Below, piece by piece: positions 1 through 11,689 of a DNA stretch of 64,000 bases. The translations under genes and the position numbers were made by a program. Numbering within the stretch: the stretch's first letter is position 1; each line of letters begins with the position of its first letter. Source of the DNA: Microcebus murinus (Eukaryota; Chordata; Mammalia; Primates; Cheirogaleidae); the NCBI RefSeq assembly GCF_040939455.1, contig NC_134106.1, forward strand, positions 72,857,001 through 72,921,000, written 5' to 3'. The notes under the pieces were generated by a model that was given only the letters and a program-made list of their open reading frames with translations, did no database searches and was not told the origin of the DNA.

Positions 1-890
1 CCAGATACCCTGTGATGTGGCTCCAGCCCTCAGACGTCATTGGTGCCATGGCAACCATTCCTTGTGACTTTCTTCTCAAATGCCTGCCTATGCTCACTTC
101 CTGTCATACCTAGCAGCTGTCACAGCCAGATTTAGGATTGCATCAGCCTTCGCTCCACTAACCCAGTAATCAGATGAGGTTTTTTAAAACATGGGTTTAG
201 TGCCTTTGCTTTTTTAGTAACTGAGTTGTATTGCAGGGCAGCACAACACTCCAGTACAGCCTAGCATTCAAATGTACCCAAGCTGGCCTCAGCAAATAAA
301 CATCTGTAATGGTGCTTTGAGAGAGATGGGGTGTGATGGTTAATGTGGGCAGTGGAGTACAGGACGATTCCAGAGAGAGAAGGAAACATCTTCTCTGGAA
401 AGGCAGCCCCAGTGTCTGGACAGTGCATTATCCAGGCTGATGAATAAAATAAATTAAATTCATTTATTTTTCCCCATTCTGTTGTGTCGAATCACTGAGA
501 GCCATCTCTGCTCAGTAACGAAGTGGGAAAGGAAGCAGATCTGTCTCAGGGAGCTGACGTCCTGGCTGTGTGAATCTCTGTCAGTCCAACCCAGTGGCAA
601 TAAGGTCTTTGTCTCCCTGATGACAGCGTTACATTTTCAGAGAGTTCCCAAGTTCAGGGAACCTGAGTTTCAAATAAGAGAGTGATGCTCATGCTCATTT
701 TATTTCAGAAGCTGTTGTTAGGGGAGGGTGAGGCCAGTCTCCAGTCACCGATGGGTTCTGCAGGTTCAGAGCTGATAGCTGAGCTTAGTCCTTGGCCCTA
801 TTCCTCTGTGCCAATGATGCTGCCCCCTGTTTCTCTGTGAACCTGTGAGAAACAGGCACAAGGTGAGAGCTGCAGGGAGCTGGCTCCCAG
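1..890. other. Intergenic, nothing recognised
   Basis: I see no gene, splice-bounded exon or clear repeat in this stretch. The short open frames lack family resemblance and codon structure. By position it is the far 3' flank of the kappa locus, beyond the deleting element. Confidence 0.5.
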
Positions 891-1215
891 AGCAGCACAG
901 GTATGGGCAAGAACCGCACTGCCCAGTAGAAAGGTGAGTCACGTAATATAATTTTAAATGTTCTAGTCACCACACTAAAAAGGCTGAAAGAAACAGGTGA
1001 AATTAATTTTAATAAAACATTGAACCCAAAACATCTAAAATATTACTGTTTTAACACATAATTCGTATTTCACATTCTCTTTTTTTGTACTAGGTCTTCA
1101 AAACGCTATGTATATTCACTTCAGTACATGTCATCTTGGACCGGCCACATTCCAAGAGCTCAATAGCCACACATGGCGAGTAGCTGCAATATTGGACAGA
1201 TCTAGCATTCAAGGG
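890..1215. repeat. Ancient interspersed repeat, copy 1
   Basis: The block ends with a 'ctcaatagccacacatgg...attggacag' motif. The same motif set (ttctagtagccacat, tcttcaaaa, agctcagtagccatgtgtgg, attggaca) recurs at about 25285-25615. Two diverged copies in the same order show that this is a dispersed repeat and not a gene. I do not assign the family with certainty; a DNA-transposon or LTR fossil is possible. Confidence 0.55.
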
Positions 1216-1554
1216 GAACTCTGGCATTGGCCTTGTTCTGTCTTATTTAAGCCTCCTCTGATTTCTTCGAGTAAGCCTGGAGTTCTCCTTTGGTCTTAAG
1301 ACGTTTCCTAGAACCCACAGAGAGTTGAGTCAAAGAGTGAGCTACCAGGGGTCTATCAGTAGCCCCAGTTTGAGATCTCCATCTTCTCTTCAAGCAGGTG
1401 ACCTTAAACTCCAGGAAAGAGAATGCTGTCCTTTCAGCTTCTAAGTTAAATGATTATTTTAGTTGGGATGTACTATTCTTTTTTCTGAGCAAGGTAAATA
1501 TAATGAAGATAGTAACCTAAGTTTGAAATCCCATTCTTTCATTTCCTAGCTTTT

Positions 1555-1720
1555 GAGGAAGTAATTTCAGCTCGAAGCTTTAATTTCCTCATTGTAAGAT
1601 GAGTATAATAATATTACCTCTTAGGGTTATTTGGAGGATTAAATGAGCTAATTCTTACCAAGAGTTTTAGAATAATTACTGGCACATCAAGCACTTAATA
1701 AATATTAAATTACTATTAGA
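1555..1720 (+). repeat. MIR SINE fragment
   Basis: It contains the MIR-type order 'tttcctcattgtaagatg', 'taataatattacctc', 'agggttatttggaggattaaatga', 'ctggcacatcaagcacttaataaat'. This is the 3' half of a mammalian-wide interspersed repeat in plus orientation, well diverged. Confidence 0.7.
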
Positions 1721-2001
1721 CAGCCATGGATTTATATTTTGTAGGTTCCCTGGGATCAAGAACATTGGGATGTGCAAAGTGGCTTGCTGAAAATACTGGG
1801 GTTCATAAGAAGGGGAAACCATGGGCTGAGTCCTGGGGACATGGGGACTCACTGCTCCCTACTTTTGCATATATATGTTATTTTCCATAATAAAATTCTT
1901 CTTGAAATGGGCATGCTAAATTCTGTTCTAGAATTTACTGAAGGAAAAATTGTTACAGTAATTACATGTGCCCATGTGATGTGCCGTCTAGGTTTACTTG
2001 A

Positions 2002-2002
2002 G

Positions 2003-2037
<35 letters not shown>

Positions 2038-2051
2038 TATGTGTGTGTGTC
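2002..2051. repeat. (TG)n microsatellite
   Basis: About 50 bp of nearly pure GT dinucleotide with two TATG interruptions near the 3' end. The open frames across it are composition artefacts. Confidence 0.95.
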
Positions 2052-2104
2052 TTCTGATTGGGGAAGTCAGGGAAAGCCTTATAGAGTAGGTGGTCATTTA
2101 GCTG

Positions 2105-2575
2105 ACTCTTTTTTTAATTTTAAATTTTCAAAATTTAATATTGGCTTTATTGGGATATAACTCACGTACTGTATAATTCACTGATTTAAACTATATCATT
2201 TAGGGGATTTTAATATATTCACCATAGTGCAACCATCACCACAATCAATTTTAGAAACTTTTTATCACCCCAAAGAGAAACCTTATGTCCATTAAGTCAT
2301 TTCATATTTTCATCCATTCCTTCCTTTCCCCAAGCCCTAGGCAACCATGAATTCACTTTCTGTATAGATTTGCCTCTCTTGGACATTTTGCATGGATAGA
2401 ATCATACGACATATGGTCCCTTGTATCTTGCATAATGTTTTCTAGGTTCATCCATTTCTGTTGCAGAAATCAATATTTCATTCCTTTCTACTGTAGAATA
2501 ATATTCTACTCTACAGGTATATGACATTTTGTTTACCCATTCATCAGTTGATGGCCATTTGGGCTGTTTCTACCT
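2105..2575. repeat. L1 3'-end fragment, first part
   Basis: AT-rich text with the familiar L1M 3' region phrases ('ttattgggatataactcacg', 'caccatagtgcaaccatcacc', 'ggacattttgcatggatagaatcata', 'cccattcatcagttgatggccatttgggctg'). It resumes at 2925-3030 after an inserted Alu, with 'aatgctgctatgaacattcatgtaca', so the Alu is younger than this L1. Confidence 0.75.
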
Positions 2576-2897
<322 letters not shown>

Positions 2898-2924
2898 GTT
2901 AATACTTTTTTTTTTTCCATCAGA

Positions 2925-3040
2925 AAGGAGAAAAATGTTTCTACTTTTTGACTGTTACGGATAATGCTGCTATGAACATTCATGTACAAGTTTTTACGTG
3001 GACATATGTTTTCATTGTCTTTGTTGTTTTTCTGTTCCTT
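2925..3040. repeat. L1 3'-end fragment, second part
   Basis: It continues the L1 sequence interrupted at 2576: 'ggataatgctgctatgaacattcatgtacaag' followed by 'gtggacatatgttttcatt'. These are standard L1M 3' end phrases. Confidence 0.7.
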
Positions 3041-4160
3041 CTTTATTTTCCTTTGGTTTAAATAACTTTTTTTTTTATCATATCATTATAGTTTCTCTTC
3101 TTTTTCCTGTATATGCACACAATATGTATATACCCCCTGCCCCATATATATATGTGTGACTTTCTTAGTGGTTCTCTCGTTGCTGAATTGTGAAGGAAGA
3201 GTAAGAGGCCACCAGGCAGGCAGTGGTGGGTGGGAAGAGTGAGGTGGAGAGGAGCATCCATGCAGGGGGAGCAGCATGTGCCAAGACAAGGGTCAGTGGA
3301 GACGTGGTGGGTACAGGTAACTTCGAGGATCTTTGGTGGCTGACAAGGGATGCTGGCTCTGAGGAAGTGTTGGGAGAAGAAAGGGGAAAGCAGGAGCCGT
3401 ATAATGAAGAGCCCGTTCTCACCATCGCTAAGGACTCTGGACTTAACCTGGCGGGGGTGGGGGGTGTTTAGGCAGTAGAATGGCATGATCAGAGCCGTCA
3501 CAGGCAGCGGGGAGGAGGTGAGATGAATGAGGCAGAGTCTAGGCCAGGGAAGTCGGTTACGAGTCTATAGAAATGGTTCAGGGAGGCTTCCCAGCTTGTT
3601 GTAGGTCTTTCTTTAAAGTTAGTGGAATGTTTTCTTCCCAGTGTGTGGGCACAGCATGTCTGGGTTGTGAGAGATGCTTCCACTGCGGGGAAACATTCTC
3701 TTGTGGGTATTTTTTCTGGGATATCATGGAGTATCACTAGCTAACTTGAAGGCAGGAACTGTGAAACCTCCTAAATCTAGTTAACTTTAAAGTGTTTCTA
3801 TTAAAATGATTCATTGTTTAGGAAGTCCCACAAACACAATAAGAGATAAAGTGGAAGTAAGAAATATATTTCCTTTTTGGAAAGGGGACGTAATGATCAA
3901 TATTTGTCGAGTAAGATCATTATATAAAAGGCAGATATGCAAATGCAGCTAGATAAAGGGCAGGTACTGAATTTAACAGATTTTTTTTTTCTTCCTCAGC
4001 ATCTGAACCTCCCACTTGTATTTGGGGCATTGCTTACTGTGGAAACTTGCTGCAGGACATGTCCCTCTACTGAAGCCGAAATGTCCATTCACCGGCTCCC
4101 CGGCAGCCAGGGCGCAGATGTAGGCTTGGCCAATTGCCTATTCCTGTCCAGAGTTTGATT
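3041..4160. other. Intergenic, nothing recognised
   Basis: No gene or named repeat is evident. The longest open frame here (about 147 codons on the minus strand) runs through low-complexity and repeat-like text, has no recognisable domain, and is overlapped by other frames of similar length. Confidence 0.45.
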
Positions 4161-4164
4161 CTTA

Positions 4165-4550
4165 AGGAAATATCTCAGTTATCTATTGCAGTGTAACAAA
4201 CCACCCCAAAGCTTAGTGGCTTACAACACCACCACCGTTCACTTGCTCACAGTCCTGTAAGCCAAGCAGGGCTTGGTGGAGATGGCTCATCTCTGTCGCA
4301 TGTGGCTTTAGTGCTGTTGACTGAGGCTGGCCTGTCTGGGGGCTGCCCGAGCCTCTCACTCTCCACCAGCCAGCTTGGGTTTCCTCACAGCATGACAGGC
4401 AGCTGGATTCTAAGAAAGAATGTTCTTGTAGAAGCTTCAAGGATTCCTGAGATATTATACAACGTTACTCCCACTCCTATTGCTCACAGCAAGGCAAAAA
4501 GTCAGTCTAGATTCAAGGGGGCAGAGTTAATGATGAGGGAAGGAGTTAAT
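4165..4550. repeat. Ancient medium-reiteration repeat
   Basis: It starts 'cagttatctattgcagtgtaacaaaccaccccaaa.cttagtggcttac', a well-known mammalian interspersed-repeat opening, and ends near 'gattcaagggggcagagttaatgatgaggga'. I recognise the repeat text but do not assign the family name. Confidence 0.6.
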
Positions 4551-4904
4551 AGGATTTGCAAGTTGTCTGACATAGGGAATGACAAAGATGTGGGAAGTTA
4601 AACTAAGGTTCATTCGATTGATGGCATAAAGAAGCTAGAGGTTGGTGGCAGCAACAGCAGCATCAGTAGTGGTATCTTTTCCACTGTTTTAGGGTAGGAC
4701 CTTGGCCATATTTCCAGCTTACCAGGTTCCCTTGGTTTCATCTATTTTCTGAAAAAAATCCACATTGGAGGAGTTACATGATATCCTTTTAATAAATCCC
4801 CTTTCTGCTCAATTTAGCCAGAGCCAGCTTCTGTTGTTTACATCTAAGAACACTGACTGATGCTCTGGTCAATGACAGTGTCACTCAATCTGCACAGTAA
4901 AATA

Positions 4905-5470
4905 GACAAGGTAATTTACCAAAGAGGAAACGCAGATGGCTACTGAGCACCTGAAAAATGATCTGCCTCACTAACAATTAAAGCAAAACACTTCTAAATT
5001 AAAAGAATAACAGCCAGAAGCCTTTTTTTTTTGCCTAAATATTAGCAGATTAATTAATGTAATGAGAGCTGCAAAGGGCATAATGAGCCAAGCTTTCTTA
5101 GGCTGCTAGTGGGATTGTAAATGGATCTAACCTTTTTTTCCTGGAAATTGTTTGCTATATGTACCAAGAATCTTAAAATGAGCCATTTCTTTTTTTTTAG
5201 TCACTTCCAGGAATCTAGTCTAAGCAAATGCTTAAAATGTGGATAGAAATTTATGCACAAAGATGTTTATATTCATGTTATATTTTAGCAAAAGTTGGAA
5301 ACTTGAATGACACAAGACAATTGAGGTGTGATGTAATGAGATATTATGCAACCATTAAGACAGGTTTGTAAAGATATAGGAAAACTTTTATGGAATAATA
5401 TCAACTGATACATTATTAAGTAATAAATTAAGCAAAAATTATACACATGAGATATATCAGTCATGATCCA
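4905..5470 (+). repeat. Degenerate L1 3' portion
   Basis: Phrases typical of the L1 3' end occur in order: 'ctgctagtgggattgtaaatgg', 'ccaggaatctagtctaagcaaatg', 'agcaaaagttggaaacttgaatg', 'gagatattatgcaaccattaa'. The copy is heavily diverged and has no coding capacity. Confidence 0.6.
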
Positions 5471-5479
5471 GTGGGAAAA

Positions 5480-6170
5480 ATAAACCACTCTGGGCATTGC
5501 AAACAAAGGGTGTTTATCATGGGAAATACTTCACAGATGATGAGCAGAGAACGAATCCTCATGTCCAAGCAACCCAGGGATGGGCAGCGGCAGGAGCCAC
5601 TGCACCCTCAGGGCTGAGGAAAGTGGTGTTACCAGAGGCTGGGAACTTGGTGAGAGCTAGAATCGTGGAGTGGATGCAGCTGCTGGTGGGAAATTCCTCC
5701 CCAAAGCACAGGAGGGACAAATACCCTGGCGTATCCCTTCTTTCCATTCCCCAGTCTCTTGCCAGTGTTTCCCCTTGGCCAAATCCATCCTGAAACCACT
5801 TGACAAAGGAGGCAGGAACAGAAAACGGATCTGAGAGTAGATGGATAATGGCCACCAGACAGCATGATATTTTATTATTATTATTATTAAATATATATTT
5901 TAAATTAATTTCTATTTTTTAATTTTTCTTTTGTTATTTTTTTCCTTTCTTAATTACATGGCACTTCTGACAGCTGAAGACAGCATGATCTTGACTGGAT
6001 AAAAATGATGCACATTAGATGATATTAGAAGCACTTATCTTTGCTGATGTGATTATGTATGGCTTTTATTTTCATGTTTTTCTGTATTTTCTAAATAACC
6101 TGAACAATATTATTAAAATTTAAAAAAATGGAAAGTGTGTGCGGGTCAGATACCAAATAACATTCCTAAG
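5480..6170. other. Intergenic with short TTA repeat
   Basis: No gene seen. A short (TTA)n run lies at about 5872-5886. Overlapping open frames on both strands at 5497-5865 show no family similarity. Confidence 0.5.
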
Positions 6171-6294
6171 AAGATGATATGTACGCGAGGGTGGACGTGA
6201 TGTGGTCAAACAGGATTGTAGGCCCTGCCTGGGTCTCTCCCAGGCTCCAGCTCGGCGGTGGCGCTCTAGGGGCTGGTGGCCTCCCTTCACACTG

Positions 6295-6309
6295 CCAGCA
6301 GGGGGCGCT
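6295..6309 (+). promoter_or_regulatory. Strong CTCF-type motif
   Basis: CCAGCAGGGGGCGCT is an essentially perfect match to the core CTCF motif, read forward on the plus strand. It sits in a locally GC-rich block about 0.9 kb beyond the kappa deleting element and 25 kb downstream of IGKC. Its position suggests a boundary or loop anchor at the 3' end of the kappa domain. That role is inferred; the motif itself is seen. Confidence 0.7.
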
Positions 6310-7079
6310 CCAACCCAGCGCGCCGAGGAGCCGCGACAGGCCGGTTGAGGCTGGGGTTGCTGAAGCTGGGGTTCCTGCGGCCGGCCTTGGAGAGCTGGAA
6401 CCTGGGGGGTGTCGCCCTGCCATCCAGCCCCTGCCCCCAAGAGATTTGTTCCTATCAGTCCCCATCTCAGAGCTTACCTGTTTTCCCATTTTAGGCAAGC
6501 TATTGTCAAGACTCAAGAGAAAGCCAAGCCAAGCACCGCCAGAACTCAAGCGTCCTTCCTTGTCCCTTTGGGGTGTTTGGCACGCGTGTCCATTGCCCTG
6601 AGCCTCACTGCCCTGGTTATGCATGGCCTAAAGGCGTTTGCACGGAGGTGGCAGTGGTCACTGCTTAGAGCTCTCAGCCTTAGACGACATTAAGTGCCCT
6701 GTGAAATCCATCGTGGCTTGTCCCCAGGAGCCTCAATGGCTGGCTGCGTGCAAGGCTGCAGTTTTGAGTTTCTGCTGCCTCTTGAGCCATCTCACCCAAG
6801 TGGGAGACCAGCTCCGGCCACAAACCAGGGAAGCACCAGGTGTTGTTAGAGCTGCCTTATGAAGTGGCCAGAGGACATTTCTCCGCAGTGGGTTGTATAC
6901 CTTGAATGTTTGGTGCCTCTGCGTTCCTAGCCCTCATCCTTGTCAGCTCTCTTGGGCACACACAGCCCTGGTGGCCGATCATGCTGGCTGGGTTGGGCTG
7001 GGCTGCAATTCCCGCCTGCCCCAAGCTCCTCCATGTCCTCTTCAGACAGGTGGTTTTCCCCAGACTTCTATGGACGGGT

Positions 7080-7218
7080 CCTCAGGGGCCAGAGCAGGTT
7101 GTTCTAGGGATCAGGGAGGCTTTCCTAGAGGGGAATGGGTCAAACTCCAAATAGTGGATATTGCAAAAATGCAGCTGCAGCCCCAGAAGGGGCAGCCCTG
7201 GGTTGCCACTGGGGCTCC
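7080..7218 (-). promoter_or_regulatory. Kappa deleting element (KDE), coding flank
   Basis: The block 'cctcaggggccagagcagg' closely matches the conserved human KDE sequence used in clonality assays. It lies about 24.2 kb downstream of IGKC, which matches the known human spacing of about 24 kb. KDE is not a gene. It is a recombination partner that, when joined to a V-kappa RSS or to the heptamer in the J-C intron, deletes IGKC and/or its enhancers. This silences a failed kappa allele before lambda rearrangement. The adjacent RSS at 7219-7257 faces the IGKC side. Confidence 0.88.
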
Positions 7219-7257
7219 CACAGTGCTGCCTGTCAACCTGCTGCCCGTGCAAAAACT
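7219..7257 (-). promoter_or_regulatory. KDE recombination signal, 23-bp spacer
   Basis: Plus-strand order is the consensus heptamer CACAGTG at 7219-7225, a spacer of exactly 23 bp (7226-7248), then the nonamer GCAAAAACT at 7249-7257, which matches 7 of 9 consensus positions. The 23 spacer makes it compatible with the 12-RSS of V-kappa genes, as the family requires. The heptamer abuts the KDE flank on its low-coordinate side, so the orientation matches the J segments (minus strand). Confidence 0.93.
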
Positions 7258-7306
7258 CTGGGGTAAGAGCTGGGTCCCGGGGCTGCATGCCCCTCACAGT
7301 TTGCTC

Positions 7307-7334
7307 TGTGTGTGTGTGTGTGTATGTGTGTGTA
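7307..7334. repeat. (TG)n microsatellite
   Basis: A short TG run with one TATG interruption, 50 bp from the KDE nonamer. Confidence 0.9.
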
Positions 7335-7339
7335 TTGGA

Positions 7340-9485
7340 GGTGTGTATTGTTAGATAATCCAAGGGAGGCCTAATGAGTTGGAAGAAGAATTTCATGTAA
7401 TTTTTTAGCCTCTTAGCATGTTGGATTCATGTAATTTTTGGTAGTTTGTCTTTTCCAACCCCTCCCCACCCCTACTGCCTACCTGAGAGAGTATACTTTT
7501 ATTTGTGCAGTATTTTTCCTCCAATAGGTATACAACTGTATGGTTTTCTGTTTTAGAAAATGAGTTAAAACCACTTGAAGGAAAAAGTTAGGTGAAATAT
7601 AAATAGATTGTTTTAGCAAACTATGATTCTTAAGGGCACACAAAGCCATGGATACAATTTTGTGAAAAATAAGCATGGTTTCATCAAAGTAAACTATCTC
7701 AGGTACACAAAGTTGAGTCTCTGAATAAGCATTATTCCAGGCTGATAATGTTTGCAAATGTTCGGCTTGGAAATTTTGAGGTGCTTTTCAGAGCTGAGAG
7801 TTGTGTTCTCAGGGCTGATGCCCAAAAGATATAAGCTCCTTTCTCTTAATACAATTTTTTTTGGTTTTATTTAATGTATTCTTATTTTTTATTGAGATAT
7901 ACAATAATATTTTCCATAATGCATTCTCATTCCTAAAATAGATTGCTGTATTAGAAGGCATGTATATATGAAATTTTGTATATATGAATGTTTGTGCCTA
8001 AAAATTTGGGGGAGAAAAGAGGAATCCTTCTTTCTCTAAGTCACCTTGTAGATTTTGTTTTTAATTGCATGCATGTGACAAGTTCTCATTAATTATAAGT
8101 TCAGTTCATGGGCAAAATGTATTTTGTGTGTGCTTCTTTCTATAGGAAAGATGGATTGTTTCGGATTCTGACTTTGTATCTGAGTTTGTATAAATAAATG
8201 AGTATATTTATACAAGTAAAAGATTGCATTCTAGAACCTATTTTTCTTATTTCTAATTTCTTTTTCTTATTTCTAATATTTCTTATTTCTAATTCTTATT
8301 TCTAATTTTCTGCAATTAGAATAATCAGCACTTTTGTAACTTGAGTTTTATAGTAAGGATAATTTAAACAAATTCCAAACGTTTTGCTTTTAAAAGTAGT
8401 TCAAGAATTCTTTTGCTCTGTAAGAAGAGCTTATACAACTTGTGCCTCTGAGCCTAGCTTCTTGTCATACCTTTTCTAACATACCAGTTTTTTGTTTCAG
8501 TCTACTTTTTAAAAAGCCTCATTTAGAGCTAAAATACTTTATTAAAAATTTCTTAGCCTAGGTAATATAGAGTAGTAGAATTATTAATACTTCGCATAGT
8601 TACAGTTTTGTACTGTTTGAATATTTTACCAAATGCATGTGCTACCTTCCCCAAAATTAAATGAAACAATTTTCAATAATCAACTCAGTAAAATATTCTG
8701 TGCATTTTAGTTTTTTTCTTTAACATTTTCTCTTTTGAATACTCTCAAGGATGGAACTAGACAAATGTATGTGAGAAATTAGAGAAGTGACTTAATTAAC
8801 TAAAGCATGCATTTGTGCTCAGACATGCTCTTGTTAATTTATTTTAGATCATTGTCTGCATCTAAAGTATTTTCAGTTCTTAATCCAGAATGGCTAAATT
8901 TATGGTTCACATGTCACTTGACAATAAAAGATCGTTTATGATTCTGAGAAGTATTTGCTGTAACTGGTGAAGTTTTACCTTTTAGATCATTTAATTCAAA
9001 CTGTTAAGAAACAATTAGCTCTTATTTTTGGTTAAATAACAGTGTTTTTTTACTTTGGGCTCTGGAGCAGGGTCTCCGTGGCTGTGGAAGGCACAGGAGC
9101 GTTTGGGTATATCTCAATCTGAAAATCAGACAAAGATTTATTTCTTATTTCTGCTATGCAATGTTGGCAAATTATTCTGCCTCTTTTACTGTTCCTGAAT
9201 ATTCCTCATTGTAAAAATGACATTTTACAAAAATTTTAAAGAAAAAATATTCACAATCTTTCACTTTAATAGTCTTAGCATTTTCGTCTGTGCTCTCTCT
9301 TCAATCTTTGTTCATAAATGTGTATATGTTTACATAGAGCCCATTGTAAAAGGTATAGAATTCCATACTTTATAAATGCCTATTAATTTACAGTTTTCCA
9401 CGTTGTCACATAGACTTCAGAAGCTTCCTCCCAATTGATTACTAGCTCGTCCATTGGGTTGTCTTCCCATTATTTCCTCAGCCAT
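7340..9485. other. AT-rich intergenic sequence
   Basis: No gene found. At about 8233-8302 a 13-14 bp unit (TTCTTATTTCTAAT and variants) is repeated about five times. The rest is AT-rich with short open frames that show no conservation signature. Confidence 0.5.
8233..8302. repeat. Short tandem array, TTCTTATTTCTAAT unit
   Basis: Successive copies of TTCTTATTTCTAA(T) with small length changes make a local minisatellite-like array of about 70 bp. Confidence 0.75.
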
Positions 9486-9487
9486 TT

Positions 9488-9619
9488 CTTTTTCTTTTTT
9501 TTTTGACTGGGGTCTCACTGTGTTGCTTAGACTGGTCTCAAACTCCTGGCCTCAAGAGAGCCTGCTGCCTCAGCCTCCCAAGTAGCTGGGACTACAGGTT
9601 CATGCTGCTGTGCTCAGCT
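9488..9619 (-). mobile_element. Alu-related monomer (FLAM/FRAM-like)
   Basis: A T-run followed by 'ggggtctcactgtgttgc' and 'cctcagcctcccaagtagctgggactacagg', ending at 'gctcagctc'. Only one monomer length is present, so this is a 7SL-derived monomeric element or an old truncated Alu on the minus strand. Confidence 0.75.
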
Positions 9620-9909
9620 CTTTCAGTCATTTCTCCTATTGTTGGGCATTTAGGGTTATTCTAATGTCTGTTTTTTAAGCCTTGAAATTATTGAGTTTAA
9701 GGAAAGGAGTCTCAGTGGCTTTTGATATGTGTTACTAAATTCCTTTTCAAGAGATTATGCCGATTTGCAATGCCGATTAAGTATTTCACAAGTGTTATTT
9801 TCCAACTATGTGAGGATTATTTTGCAGTGTATTTCCACACATCCAGATCTCTCCTCTCCAACCAACAAAGCACAAGTGCTGAGGGTGAAGTCAGATACAG
9901 ACCTGCATA

Positions 9910-9910
<1 letters not shown>

Positions 9911-9940
<30 letters not shown>

Positions 9941-9941
9941 T
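9911..9941. repeat. (TG)n microsatellite
   Basis: About 30 bp of pure GT dinucleotide. Confidence 0.92.
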
Positions 9942-10527
9942 TACATTTACTAGGAATGTCTAGGTTTCAGATACTGAATTCTACAGATATTCTCTCACTG
10001 AGAAACAGAGATAACTGACTTAGCTCTAGGCCTCAAATCTGGTGTTAATTCCTGTTTGATAGCCTGATTCTGTAAGCTTTTTGTCACAAACCCTGAATAG
10101 TAAAGTGAAAACTTTGATTTTCTGTTTCTATGATTGCAGACATCTGTCCAGAAGGAGGGAGTTGAAGGAAATGATTCCTGCTGGTCTAGTTGCACAGGAC
10201 TAAGTAGATACCAAACATGGAGTCGATGAGCAGAGTAGACTTGTGAGCCCATCACACCCAGAGAAAGCAGTTTTGGTTCACAGTGCTGGCCCAGTCTATC
10301 CTTGGCAGAGTTGTTATTTTAGTTTCTCTTTGGCCAGTTACCTTCCTTAGAACAGTGCCTCTTTAAATGCTTTTTCATTTGGTAAAAATTTTAAAATCTT
10401 CTCTAAATGGAATACTGTCAGATCTCTTTTTATATTAAAGTGGTTGTTTCATATGGTAGATAGCAAACCATGCTCAAAGAAAGATCTTAAAAATTCTTCA
10501 TATTGCCATGCAGAAAGGTAGCATTTT

Positions 10528-10630
10528 AGATGTGGAAGGGAGCTTCACAATTACCCAGTCCAACCCTCTCATGTTACAGACCGGGAAACTGAGGCCTGGC
10601 GACTTGCCTAAGATTGTTAAGGAGGGTGGT
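10528..10630. repeat. Ancient SINE-like remnant
   Basis: The phrases 'cccagtccaaccctctcatgttacagaccgggaaactgaggcc' and 'gacttgcctaagattgttaagg' are characteristic of old mammalian SINE or MIR-related text. Family not resolved. Confidence 0.5.
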
Positions 10631-11479
10631 GACCAAGGAGGGACTCCCGTCGCTGTTTTTATGACTGCATAGTGAACCTCAGACGTTCGCTCTTCTTTTT
10701 AAAAAGTGGAGAAGACAAAAGGGAAAATACCCAGTTCAGAAATCAGAGACACAAAATAATTATAATCACAGGAGCACTTTACAATTGTGGAGTCCTTTAC
10801 AGTTTACAAACTCTTAAACACACAGAAGTATGAACTTGTAAAATAAGATTTATTTGATATTTTATGAAATAGAGTCTTCATTCACCAATAGTTTTGCTTC
10901 TTTATAGCACTACAGTTATTTGTTGTGAGATTCTGAAGTGATTTCTGAATTATCAGAAGAAGAAAATTATAAAGTGAGAAAACCAGACCTACAGGCTTTA
11001 TTTTGCTTCAGTCATCATCTTTTAAAATCTATTCAATGTATTTTAACTAGAATAATTCATTCCTTAGGTAAGACAGTTAACATGGAATTTTCTGAGGTTA
11101 CTTAACAAATTTTGCAATTTCCTTAGCACTGTATCTAGTATTTTTATTTCATCTTTTGCTAAAGAAAAAGGATTTGTGGGTTTTAATAACTGCACACAAT
11201 GGATTTTAAGTCACCAGGTTTTGACAGAGCAAGGAGGTCAAATGAATGATTTAAATTAAAATTTACAAAATTCTTTACATTTGAGAGGTAGGTTCTTGGA
11301 AGAAGAAGAAGGCTATTCTAGAGTGTCCTCTGTCTCGCGGAGGGACCTCTGAGGATAGGATTTATTGCTTATGTTCTGATATGAAGAAGCAGAGTAGTGG
11401 AGGCATCTTGTAAAGCAATGTTCACAAGTAGGTTGATAAAGATAACAAGAGAAGTTACCTTTATCTAGGCCCTGCCCTA

Positions 11480-11680
11480 GGTGCTGTCATGTTGTCATTA
11501 CCCTCACAATAACCTTCAAAGAAGTGCTCTTTCATTATCTTAAAATATTACAGATGAGGAAACTGAAGTGTAGATAGTGTCAGTGACTTGCTCAAGGCCA
11601 GGCAACCAAGTTGTGGCAGAGATGGCTTCAAAGTCGGGTCTGCCTGGCTCTAAAGCCTGTAATCTTTCCATTGCACTTTT
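11480..11680 (-). repeat. MIR SINE
   Basis: Read on the minus strand it gives the MIR order: 'tagagccaggcagac', 'tctgccacaacttg', 'cttgagcaagtcac', 'cagtttcctcatctgtaa', then a degenerate tail. A nearly complete core is present. Confidence 0.75.
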
Positions 11681-11689
11681 ATTATGATA

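Noticed and set aside
6120..7354. Cluster of open frames of 70-153 codons around KDE
   Set aside because: GC-rich composition. The region is explained by the CTCF motif, KDE and its RSS, and no splice-bounded exon or domain is seen.
8233..8302. A CRISPR-like array
   Set aside because: A short AT-rich tandem repeat with no spacers, in a mammalian genome.
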